Shown here piece after piece: positions 56,899 through 64,000 of a stretch of 64,000 nt of DNA; position 1 is the first letter of the stretch; each line of letters begins with the position of its first letter. The notes under the pieces were generated by a model that was not told the DNA's origin, made no database searches, and was given only the letters and a program-made list of their open reading frames with translations. This DNA is from Methanosarcina mazei S-6. GTDB taxonomy: Archaea > Halobacteriota > Methanosarcinia > Methanosarcinales > Methanosarcinaceae. The DNA is taken from contig NZ_CP009512.1 in the NCBI RefSeq assembly GCF_000970205.1, positions 744,001-808,000 on the forward strand, in the 5' to 3' direction. The position numbers were made by a program, and so were the translations under genes.

Positions 56899-58011
56899 TT
56901 AATGATTTGTCTTATTACTTTGCTTTATGTACTCTTTTTCTATTCTAGCTGATACTTCATTCCAGTCCATTATTCCCTTTAATCTCCCAGAAACCGGTTC
57001 TCTTTTAAATATCTCAATTTTTTGAAGCGAATCAATCACTTTTTCTACTGTTACAGGATTCTCAATCCCTGCGCAATTTTCCCCATCAACAAACTCTTCA
57101 AGTGCACTCCCCTTTGCAACCACACATGGTATTCCTGCAGCCAGTGCCTCAGCAACCGTTATTCCATATGCTTCATGGGAAGAGAGCATCAAAAATATAT
57201 CGGCATCTGCATAACATTCGAGAAGCTCCTCTCTTGAAAGATTTTTCAACCACTCGGCCCTTTCAGCCACCTCCATGCTTTTTGCCATATTTCGGAGCTC
57301 TTCTTCGTAGGGTCCCTTTCCAACAACCCTTAACCTGAAATCTTTCAGTTCAGGCAGGCTTTGAATTATATACTGCACCCCCTTATACTCTTCCAGACGA
57401 CCAACATAAAGGAGAGTTTTCTCTTTTCCTCTTTTCTTTTCAACGCCTTTACCTTTTTGACTATTTCTCAGATGCTCAAACTCTTTGAGATTGACCCCAT
57501 TTGGAATTTTTACAGTTTTTCCTTCAACTCTAAAATCAGCCTCAACTAGCCTTTTTTCGTACTCTGAGACACATATCACGGAATCTGACCTGGAAAATAT
57601 CACTTTTCCAAAGAGCCTGTACGGCTTATGCAGCAGGTTTCTAAATGCTGTATGCCCGCTCCTGTGGTAATGAGGTGTAAATACAAACCTTCTTCCACGT
57701 TTTCCAAGAGCTGCAAATAAAGCAGGAAGAGCGTGATAGCTGTGTGCATGAATCACATCAAAATTGTGCTTTTTAAGATAAAAATAGATCTGCGGGGCAA
57801 AGTAGTATGCATTTCCTGGGGCGAAAGACCTGAACCTTAATATCTTTACCCCATTTATAGTGTCCCTTTTTTCAAGTTTTCCAGAAGGGTCTGTTGTTAT
57901 AACCTCAACATCATGCCCTGCCCTGACCAGCCTCTCGCTAATTTCTTTGACATGTGTTTCCACTCCTCCAATATCAGGAGAATAACGAGGACAGATCTGG
58001 GCTATTTTCAA
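56899..58011 (-). CDS. Glycosyltransferase family 4
   Basis: This 370-residue enzyme has the N-terminal RYSPDIGGVETHVKEISERLVRAGHDV and the donor domain LLYVGRLEEYKGVQYIIQSL. The catalytic EX7E region is LMLSSHEAYGITVAEALAAGIPCVVAKG. It is divergent from the next glycosyltransferase across a 79-bp gap. It probably starts a three-gene minus-strand transcript with the two genes above. Confidence 0.9.
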   Translation of the reverse strand: MKIAQICPRYSPDIGGVETHVKEISERLVRAGHDVEVITTDPSGKLEKRDTINGVKILRFRSFAPGNAYYFAPQIYFYLKKHNFDVIHAHSYHALPALFAALGKRGRRFVFTPHYHRSGHTAFRNLLHKPYRLFGKVIFSRSDSVICVSEYEKRLVEADFRVEGKTVKIPNGVNLKEFEHLRNSQKGKGVEKKRGKEKTLLYVGRLEEYKGVQYIIQSLPELKDFRLRVVGKGPYEEELRNMAKSMEVAERAEWLKNLSREELLECYADADIFLMLSSHEAYGITVAEALAAGIPCVVAKGSALEEFVDGENCAGIENPVTVEKVIDSLQKIEIFKREPVSGRLKGIMDWNEVSARIEKEYIKQSNKTNH

Positions 58012-58090
58012 GAATAAACCTCTTTTACACGAATAATTATAAGGAGTAATGCATTAGCTTAATATAAAGATAATGTGATAGTTAAGATAG

Positions 58091-59245
58091 ATGGCATTCA
58101 GCAGAAGCATTTGCATAGTCGGACCTTCCAAGCGTTTTTTAAGTGGAATCAGTTATTATACTATTCGTCTGGCAAATGCAATGCATTCGGAAAAAGATGT
58201 TTCTGTTATCTGCTTCAGACAGTTGTTGCCAACCTTTCTTTTTCCCGGAAAGTCTCACGTCGGAAAAGATATCTCTAACCTGAACTTTTCTTCCGGAATC
58301 CCTGTTTTTGATGGAATGGACTATAATAACCCACTGACGTGGCTCAGGGCATATAATTTCATTAAAGAACAGAAACCTGATGTCATAATTTTGCAGTGGT
58401 GGACCTCCTCAGTTGCCCATATGCAGCTCCTGTTAAAGATATTTGCAGGCATGTCAAATAAGCCAAAAATTATAATCGAATTTCATGAAGTCGTGGATCC
58501 CTTTGAAGAGTCCATACTTCCTATTCGGTTATATTCGAAAATAACGGGAAAACTGCTTCGCAAAAACCTTGATGCATATATTACCCATTCGGAATCCGAT
58601 AAACAGCTTGTTGCAGAAAGATATACAATTGCCCCTGAAAAAATCCATGTAATTCCACACGGGCTTTATGACCAGTATGGAAAACTGCTCGACACAAAGG
58701 AAGCAAAAAAGAATCTCTTGATAAATGAAGAGTTTGTGATTCTATCTTTTGGTTTGATCCGAAAGTACAAAGGGACTCCCTACCTTATAAGAGCCTTTGA
58801 GCAGCTTCCTCCCGAAATCCTTGAAAAAAGCAGGCTATTGATCGTCGGAGAAATCTGGGAAGACCGAAAAGAACTGTTTGACCAGATTAATGCGTCTCCA
58901 GCACACGATAAAATTACGCTTATAGATGAGTACGTTCCTGATGATAGGGTAAATATTTATTTCAGCGCTGCAGATGTGGTGGTTCTGCCCTACCTGAGGG
59001 CTTCCCAGAGTGGGATTGCCCATATTGCTATGTCTTTTGGAAAACCGGTGGTAGTCTCTGAAGTAGGCGGCCTGAAAGAATCAATGGCAGGGTATGAAGG
59101 TACTTTTTTTGTCCCTCCCGGAGATGTCGAATCCATCAGGGGAGCTGTCCTGAGCCTTCTAGGGACAGGGGAGTATTATGAAGCTCCGGACCAAAAATGG
59201 GATAAAATTATAAACTGTTACATTGAATTAACACAATCCATTTAA
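58091..59245 (+). CDS. Glycosyltransferase family 4
   Basis: This 384-residue enzyme starts MAFSRSICIVGPSKRFLSGI, and has FVILSFGLIRKYKGTPYLIRAF in the donor domain and YFSAADVVVLPYLRASQSGIAHIAMSFGKPVVVSEVG as the substrate-binding strand, where the second Glu of EX7E is replaced. Its last 50 bp are echoed upstream of the second aglB (see findings). It precedes aglB in the same direction. Confidence 0.88.
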   Translation: MAFSRSICIVGPSKRFLSGISYYTIRLANAMHSEKDVSVICFRQLLPTFLFPGKSHVGKDISNLNFSSGIPVFDGMDYNNPLTWLRAYNFIKEQKPDVIILQWWTSSVAHMQLLLKIFAGMSNKPKIIIEFHEVVDPFEESILPIRLYSKITGKLLRKNLDAYITHSESDKQLVAERYTIAPEKIHVIPHGLYDQYGKLLDTKEAKKNLLINEEFVILSFGLIRKYKGTPYLIRAFEQLPPEILEKSRLLIVGEIWEDRKELFDQINASPAHDKITLIDEYVPDDRVNIYFSAADVVVLPYLRASQSGIAHIAMSFGKPVVVSEVGGLKESMAGYEGTFFVPPGDVESIRGAVLSLLGTGEYYEAPDQKWDKIINCYIELTQSI

Positions 59246-59340
59246 TTTTTTCTTCTGTTGGTGCATCTCTGAAGCCATTTTAATCAGTTTTACGGTGAGA
59301 AAATTGAAATTATTATAAGTAATACAGGAAAAGTAAAACC

Positions 59341-59452
59341 GAATAAATACAACTGAATAAATACAACTGGATAAATACAACTGAATAAATAAAACCGAAT
59401 AAATACAACTGAATAAATAAAACCGAATAAATAAAACCGAGTAAGTAGAACC
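59341..59452. repeat. 14-bp tandem repeat, eight copies
   Basis: The unit GAATAAATA(C/A)AAC(T/C) repeats eight times without indels (59341 to 59452). Copies 1-3 and 5 end in ACT and copies 4, 6, 7, 8 in ACC. It lies upstream of the first aglB promoter. Confidence 0.92.
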
Positions 59453-59497
59453 GAAATATACATAACCTTTGAATCTCTCTGATTCTCTTCTAATACA

Positions 59498-59510
59498 AAT
59501 TATATATTTG
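59498..59510 (+). promoter_or_regulatory. aglB-1 TATA box
   Basis: AATTATATATTTG at 59498-59510 is identical to the copy at 62352-62364 ahead of the second aglB, each 31-33 bp before the start. It predicts a very short or absent leader. Confidence 0.7.
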
Positions 59511-59541
59511 TCGCGAAATGAACCTCTTGAAGGGGATTATT

Positions 59542-62064
59542 ATGGTTTCTCAGGATCGTCCTGCAACAACGTTCAAGTCTAGAATAAAGTCCAGCTTGCC
59601 TTATACCCTGGTAGTTGCGATAATTGGCTTTGTTTCCCTGTGGATTAGAACACGTCCGTCTGAGTATGTTTTTCTATCCAATGGGTTTGTAAGGTTTGGG
59701 GGCAATGATCCCTGGTACCATATGCGTACCCTGAATGTTCTTCTCGAAAATTATCCTCAAAGGATGTTTTTCAACCCTATGACCAATTATCCTTATGGCA
59801 GTTACATCCATTTCGGTCCTCTTTTTGACCAGATGATGGCCATAATATCCTTAATTTTAGGACTGGGCAGCCCGAGTCAGGATCTTATCAATACTGTTGG
59901 TGCTTATTTCCCTGCAGTTCTGGGTGCTCTTACTGTTATTCCTGTTTACTATATCGGAAAATACCTCGGAGGTCGTAAAACCGGCATCCTCGCTGCAGTC
60001 CTTATTGCTTTTGCTCCGGGACAGTTTTTGTCACGTTCGATAATTGGTTTCACGGACCATCACGTGGCTGAGTCTCTATTTAGCACATTCTTCATGATGT
60101 TTTTCATGCTGGCAATAATTACTGCAAAGAAAAATAATTTGCGTTTTGAAGATTTATTCAATAAAAACTTCAATGTGGTTAAGGAGCCGCTTATTTATTC
60201 TGTAATTGCTGGTGTCATGTATTCCGCTTACCAGCTTTCCTGGCCAGGAGCTTCTCTTTTCTTGTTTATTGCCCTGGTTTATGCTGTTGTCCAGTATATC
60301 CTTGATAACTTTAATGGCGAATCGAGTGATTATCTCGGGTTCACAGGTATTATCACATTTCTGGTAAGTGCAATACTTATACTTCCATTTGTCCACCCTG
60401 ATATGGGATTCTCTCTATATTATTACTCCTGGTTCCACGTTGCAACAGCCACCGGAATAGTAGTTTGTTTTGGAATTTTGAGCTTTATTGAAAGAGAATT
60501 CAAAAACCGAAATCTAAAAGCTTACTACTATCCTCTGGCAATATTCGGACTTGGCATTTTCGGACTCCTTGCAATAAGAATCGCGTCCCCACCCATTTAT
60601 TCACTTATTATAAACGCTCCACATACCGTATTTGGAGTCCAGACAGGCGGTCCTTCCACGATTGCCGAAGTATCCTCAATATTTTACGACGGTGGGGTTT
60701 TTACCCTCTCAAGAGTCTTTGGAAACTTTACTGCCTCGGGTTTCTTTGCTTCTTTGCTTGGAATGCTCGTCCTGATTGCAAATGCTGTCCGGAAACCGAA
60801 ACCTGAAAAGGTACTGGTTCTTGTCTGGAGTGTTTTAATTCTCTTCACAATTTACGGCCAGAACCGCTTCGCGTACTATTACTCAATAAATGTTTCAATT
60901 CTCAGTGCCTACATAGGAGGTTTACTTCTTGAAAAGGTAAAGTGGAATGAACTTGATGAAAAATTCAAGTCCACTGTTAAATCTCCTGCAGATATTCCGG
61001 GCTTTTTGAAGTTCCTAAGGGTAGAGCAGGTTCTTACGGTCCTGGCTATAGTGGTTGTACTTATTTATCCTGTGTACGGGTCTGCAATGGAACTTACAAA
61101 AGGCACAGGTGGTCCTGATGGACCCTGGATAGAAACGTGTCTCTGGCTCAAATCCTATACTCCTGACCCGGGAATGGATTATAACGGAATTTACGAAGCT
61201 CCTGAAGACGGGAAGCTTTTCGATTATCCTGATTCTGCATACGGAATTATGTCCTGGTGGGATTATGGTCACTGGATTGAAACTATCGGGCAAAGGATGC
61301 CCAATTCAAATCCTTTCCAGGCAGGAATCGGAGGACGCAGGGGAAGCATGGAGGAAGAAAATCAGCCTGGCTCTTCTACTTTCTTTACAGCTCAGTCTGA
61401 AGAAGAAGCAACTGAAGTGCTGGAGGCTATCCATCCCGACCCTGAAAAAGAAGGCGCTCGCTATATCATCTCGGATATTGAAATGGCCACTGGCAAGTTT
61501 TACGCAATGACTGCCTGGACCCTTGATACCGAAGGCTACTACCAGCCTTACTGGACTGGCAGTGACTACCAGTATCTTCCCTCCACACGTTATTTCGATT
61601 CAATGGTGTCAAGGCTTCACCTTCTGGACGGAAATGGGCTTAAACATTACCGCCTTGTCCATGAGACCTGGGCTTATCAAACCCAGGAAGCAGGATACAA
61701 GCAGGTCTATAATTTACTTTATGGAAGCAGCGTCCCTGAAGTTGATTCCGGCTATGTCAAGATTTTCGAGTATGTAATGGGTGCTAAAATCACAGGAACA
61801 GCTTCCCCCAATGAGACCGTTAATATAAACACAACAATTTTGACAGGTCAGGGAAGAACGTTTGAGTATTCCCAGTCAACAAGTTCTGACTCTGAAGGAA
61901 GGTATGAATTTACTGTTCCTTATCCGACAGAAGGTCCCATCCCCGGGGAAACACAGTTCGATACTGCACCTGCGGGCGCTTATGTCGTAAGCTATGGGGA
62001 TATAACAAAAGAAGTAAGGGTGAATGAGGAAGCAGTGCTGAATGGACAGGAAATAAAAATCTAA
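59542..62064 (+). CDS. aglB: Oligosaccharyltransferase AglB, copy 1
   Basis: This membrane enzyme transfers a lipid-linked glycan to Asn of N-glycosylation sequons. It has about 13 transmembrane helices, the first metal motif GGNDPWYHMRTL (about residues 50-60), a second acidic GFTDHHVAES, and the catalytic WWDYGHWIE (about 555). A DM-type motif DIEMATGK follows (about 645). A C-terminal beta-rich domain follows at the outer face. I start at the ATG at 59542 (840 aa), which aligns with copy 2 and has GAAGGGG upstream; the ATG at 59518 adds eight residues. A copy 2 start in the matching place supports this. Confidence 0.95.
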   Translation: MVSQDRPATTFKSRIKSSLPYTLVVAIIGFVSLWIRTRPSEYVFLSNGFVRFGGNDPWYHMRTLNVLLENYPQRMFFNPMTNYPYGSYIHFGPLFDQMMAIISLILGLGSPSQDLINTVGAYFPAVLGALTVIPVYYIGKYLGGRKTGILAAVLIAFAPGQFLSRSIIGFTDHHVAESLFSTFFMMFFMLAIITAKKNNLRFEDLFNKNFNVVKEPLIYSVIAGVMYSAYQLSWPGASLFLFIALVYAVVQYILDNFNGESSDYLGFTGIITFLVSAILILPFVHPDMGFSLYYYSWFHVATATGIVVCFGILSFIEREFKNRNLKAYYYPLAIFGLGIFGLLAIRIASPPIYSLIINAPHTVFGVQTGGPSTIAEVSSIFYDGGVFTLSRVFGNFTASGFFASLLGMLVLIANAVRKPKPEKVLVLVWSVLILFTIYGQNRFAYYYSINVSILSAYIGGLLLEKVKWNELDEKFKSTVKSPADIPGFLKFLRVEQVLTVLAIVVVLIYPVYGSAMELTKGTGGPDGPWIETCLWLKSYTPDPGMDYNGIYEAPEDGKLFDYPDSAYGIMSWWDYGHWIETIGQRMPNSNPFQAGIGGRRGSMEEENQPGSSTFFTAQSEEEATEVLEAIHPDPEKEGARYIISDIEMATGKFYAMTAWTLDTEGYYQPYWTGSDYQYLPSTRYFDSMVSRLHLLDGNGLKHYRLVHETWAYQTQEAGYKQVYNLLYGSSVPEVDSGYVKIFEYVMGAKITGTASPNETVNINTTILTGQGRTFEYSQSTSSDSEGRYEFTVPYPTEGPIPGETQFDTAPAGAYVVSYGDITKEVRVNEEAVLNGQEIKI

Positions 62065-62396
62065 TGGCAACTTAAAGCCGGAAGCGGGATCTAAAGCTGA
62101 TATGTGCCGGGATATGCAGATCCTGGGATGTGCAGAAAAAATTAAACTGCACCTGAAAATCTAAACTGCGTTTCTTTCTGCATATCTCTCTTCATATCTT
62201 TCTTTAGTCTTTCCGCCTTTTGTGATTTATCTGCCATAAATTCTCTGTCAGAATTCTTTTTTGTGGAGATGGCTGGCGAGATCGAAACCGGGATAAAATT
62301 ATAAACCTTCAGATTTAATTAATACAATCTGTTCTACTTTCTTCTCACATAAATTATATATTTGATTGTAAAAATCTAGTCCTAAAAGGAATTACT
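62065..62396. other. Gap between aglB copies carrying the duplication scar
   Basis: The 332 bp has no gene. From 62287 to 62345 it matches the last 50 bp of the glycosyltransferase gene before copy 1, including an identical 17-bp block. From 62352 the copy 1 TATA box recurs. Confidence 0.8.
62352..62364 (+). promoter_or_regulatory. aglB-2 TATA box
   Basis: It is the same 13-bp AATTATATATTTG as at copy 1, 33 bp before the ATG. The 14-bp repeat array of copy 1 is absent here. Confidence 0.7.
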
Positions 62397-64000
62397 ATGA
62401 ATTCTGAGAATCATCCTGCAACAACGTTCAAGTCTAGAATAAAGTCCAGCTTGCCTTATACCCTGGCAGTTGCGATAATTGGCTTTGTTTCCCTGTGGGT
62501 CAGAATGCGCCCTTACGATCATGTGTTTTTGTCCAACGGATTTGTAAAGTTCACGAGTAACGATCCCTGGTACCATATTCGTACCCTGAATGTTCTTCTC
62601 GAAAATTATCCTCAAAGGATGTTTTTCAACCCTATGACCAATTATCCTTATGGCAGTTACATCCATTTCGGTCCTCTTTACGACCAGATGATGGCGATAA
62701 CATCCTTAATTTTAGGACTGGGCAGCCCGAGTCAGGATCTTATCAATACTGTTGGTGCTTATTTCCCTGCAGTTCTGGGTGCTCTTACTGTTATTCCTGT
62801 TTACTATATCGGAAAATACCTCGGAGGCCGTAAAACCGGCATCCTCGCTGCAGTCTTTATTGCTTTTGCTCCGGGACAGTTTTTGTCACGCTCACTTATT
62901 GGTTTCACGGACCATCACGTGGCTGAGTCTCTATTCAGCACTTTCTTCATGATGTTTTTCATGCTGGCAATAATCACTGCAAAGAAAAAGAATTTGCGTT
63001 TTGAAGATTTATTCAATAAAAACTTCAATGTGGTTAAGGAGCCGCTTATTTATTCTATAATTGCTGGTGTCATGTATTCCGCTTACCAGCTTTCCTGGCC
63101 AGGAGCTTCTCTTTTCTTGTTTATTGCCCTGGTTTATGCTGTTGTCCAGTATATCCTTGATAACTTTAATGGCGAATCGAGTGATTATCTCGGGTTCACA
63201 GGTATTATCACATTTCTGGTAAGTGCGATTCTTATTCTTCCTTTTATTCATCCTGAACTGGGCTTTTCAATGTACTATTACACCTGGTTCCATGTGGCGA
63301 CAGCCATTGGCACTATGGCAGGCTTTGCAGCTCTGAGTCTTATCCAGAGGGAATTTAAAAACAGGAATCTAAAAGCTTACTACTATCCTCTGGCAATATT
63401 CTTACTTGGCTTCCTGGGACTCCTTGCAATAAGATTTGCATCTCCGTCCGTTTATTCTCTTATTATAAGCGCTCCGAATACCGTATTTGGAGTCCTGACA
63501 GGAGGAGCGGCTACAATTGGTGAAGTTTCCTCTATGTTTTATTATGGAGGCACTTTCACTTTATCGAGAGCCTTTGGAAACTTCACAGTCTCCGGATTTT
63601 TTGCCTCAATAATTGGATTAATTATCCTTCTTGTGAGCGTAATCCGGAAAGCAAAACCTGAAGAAGTGCTGGTTCTGGTCTGGAGTATTTTGATGCTTTT
63701 TGCAATTTACGGCCAGAACCGCTTCGCGTACTATTACTCAATTAATGTTTCAATTCTCAGTGCCTACATAGGAGGTTTACTCCTTGAAAAGGTAAAGTGG
63801 AATGAACTTGATGAAAAATTCAAGTCCAGTGTAAAATCTCCTGCAGATATTCCGGGTTTCCTGAAGTCCTTCAGGGCAAAGCAGGTTCTTGCGGTCCTGG
63901 CTATAGCAGTTTTTCTTATCTACCCTGTATATGGGGCTGCAATGGTACAATCAACAGGTTCAAATGACCCGGATTGGGCATGGATAGAAGCCTGTTTGTG
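62397..64000 (+). CDS. aglB: Oligosaccharyltransferase AglB, copy 2, 3' end outside window
   Basis: The frame is open from ATG at 62397 (MNSENHPATTFKSRIKSSL) to the window edge, about 534 codons. The first metal motif reads SNDPWYHIRTL where copy 1 has GNDPWYHMRTL, and the GFTDHHVAES motif is kept. Most of residues 60-275 are nearly identical to copy 1 at DNA level, while blocks such as the loop at 63250-63350 differ. The WWDYG catalytic motif lies beyond the window, so activity cannot be judged. SD AAAGGA precedes the ATG. Confidence 0.93.
   Translation, partial: MNSENHPATTFKSRIKSSLPYTLAVAIIGFVSLWVRMRPYDHVFLSNGFVKFTSNDPWYHIRTLNVLLENYPQRMFFNPMTNYPYGSYIHFGPLYDQMMAITSLILGLGSPSQDLINTVGAYFPAVLGALTVIPVYYIGKYLGGRKTGILAAVFIAFAPGQFLSRSLIGFTDHHVAESLFSTFFMMFFMLAIITAKKKNLRFEDLFNKNFNVVKEPLIYSIIAGVMYSAYQLSWPGASLFLFIALVYAVVQYILDNFNGESSDYLGFTGIITFLVSAILILPFIHPELGFSMYYYTWFHVATAIGTMAGFAALSLIQREFKNRNLKAYYYPLAIFLLGFLGLLAIRFASPSVYSLIISAPNTVFGVLTGGAATIGEVSSMFYYGGTFTLSRAFGNFTVSGFFASIIGLIILLVSVIRKAKPEEVLVLVWSILMLFAIYGQNRFAYYYSINVSILSAYIGGLLLEKVKWNELDEKFKSSVKSPADIPGFLKSFRAKQVLAVLAIAVFLIYPVYGAAMVQSTGSNDPDWAWIEACL

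Noticed and set aside
60154-63251. Two similar minus-strand frames in aglB
   Set aside because: They are antisense shadows and match only because the aglB copies are nearly identical there.

Overview
The window is a stretch of a Methanosarcina chromosome (AT-rich, short intergenic TATA boxes, SD-led and leaderless archaeal genes). The genus call rests on a complete aceticlastic CODH/acetyl-CoA decarbonylase-synthase (ACDS) operon, methanogenesis marker protein 12, archaeal FtsZ, proteasome beta, TFE, aCPSF1, prefoldin, NMD3 and tandem AglB oligosaccharyltransferases. A species such as M. mazei is likely, but this cannot be settled by eye.

Layout. 1-11 kb, mostly minus strand: a DHPS-like protein (cut by the window edge), ftsZ, a lone plus-strand HAD phosphatase, then an information-processing block (psmB-aCPSF1, TFE-HD protein, NMD3-ATP-grasp). 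11.4-19.7 kb: the ACDS operon cdhA-cdhB-cdhC-cooC-cdhD-cdhE, read on the minus strand, behind a leader of about 365 nt carrying repeated A-run/CG/T-run palindromes. 21-30.7 kb: rhomboid protease, NYN-domain protein, marker 12 with a DUF2103 protein, ACT protein with phenylacetate-CoA ligase, DHH phosphoesterase, prefoldin beta and an M42 aminopeptidase. 31-39 kb: a FemAB-like acyltransferase, then the branched-chain amino acid block cimA, ilvB-ilvN, ilvC, then a nitroreductase. 40-47.5 kb: nikR, tRNA-Arg(CCG), small membrane and lipoprotein genes, a two-gene NfnAB/SudAB-type flavoprotein pair, a tiny charged protein, and an arsR-arsM arsenic pair. 47.7-64 kb: a surface-glycan locus with a GDP-mannose enzyme, a flippase, six glycosyltransferases and two tandem aglB genes, the second cut by the window end.

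How the parts connect. ACDS cleaves acetyl-CoA and passes electrons to ferredoxin; the NfnAB-like pair could link reduced ferredoxin and NADH to NADPH. CimA, IlvBN and IlvC supply isoleucine and valine. The glycan locus would make nucleotide sugars, assemble lipid-linked glycans, flip them, and transfer them to surface proteins by AglB.

The most notable signals are not new protein families. Two genes (FemAB-like and the mannose guanylyltransferase) appear to start with ATT, and cimA has no standard start at the expected place. arsM sits behind a four-codon mini-ORF ending in TAATG. arsR has a near-perfect 13-2-13 operator. Several intergenic gaps carry distinct short tandem repeats (7-bp x 20.6, 13-bp x 5, 14-bp x 8, 26-bp x 2.6). 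The aglB pair shows a visible duplication scar and a mosaic of near-identical and diverged blocks. No CRISPR array or intact insertion sequence was seen.
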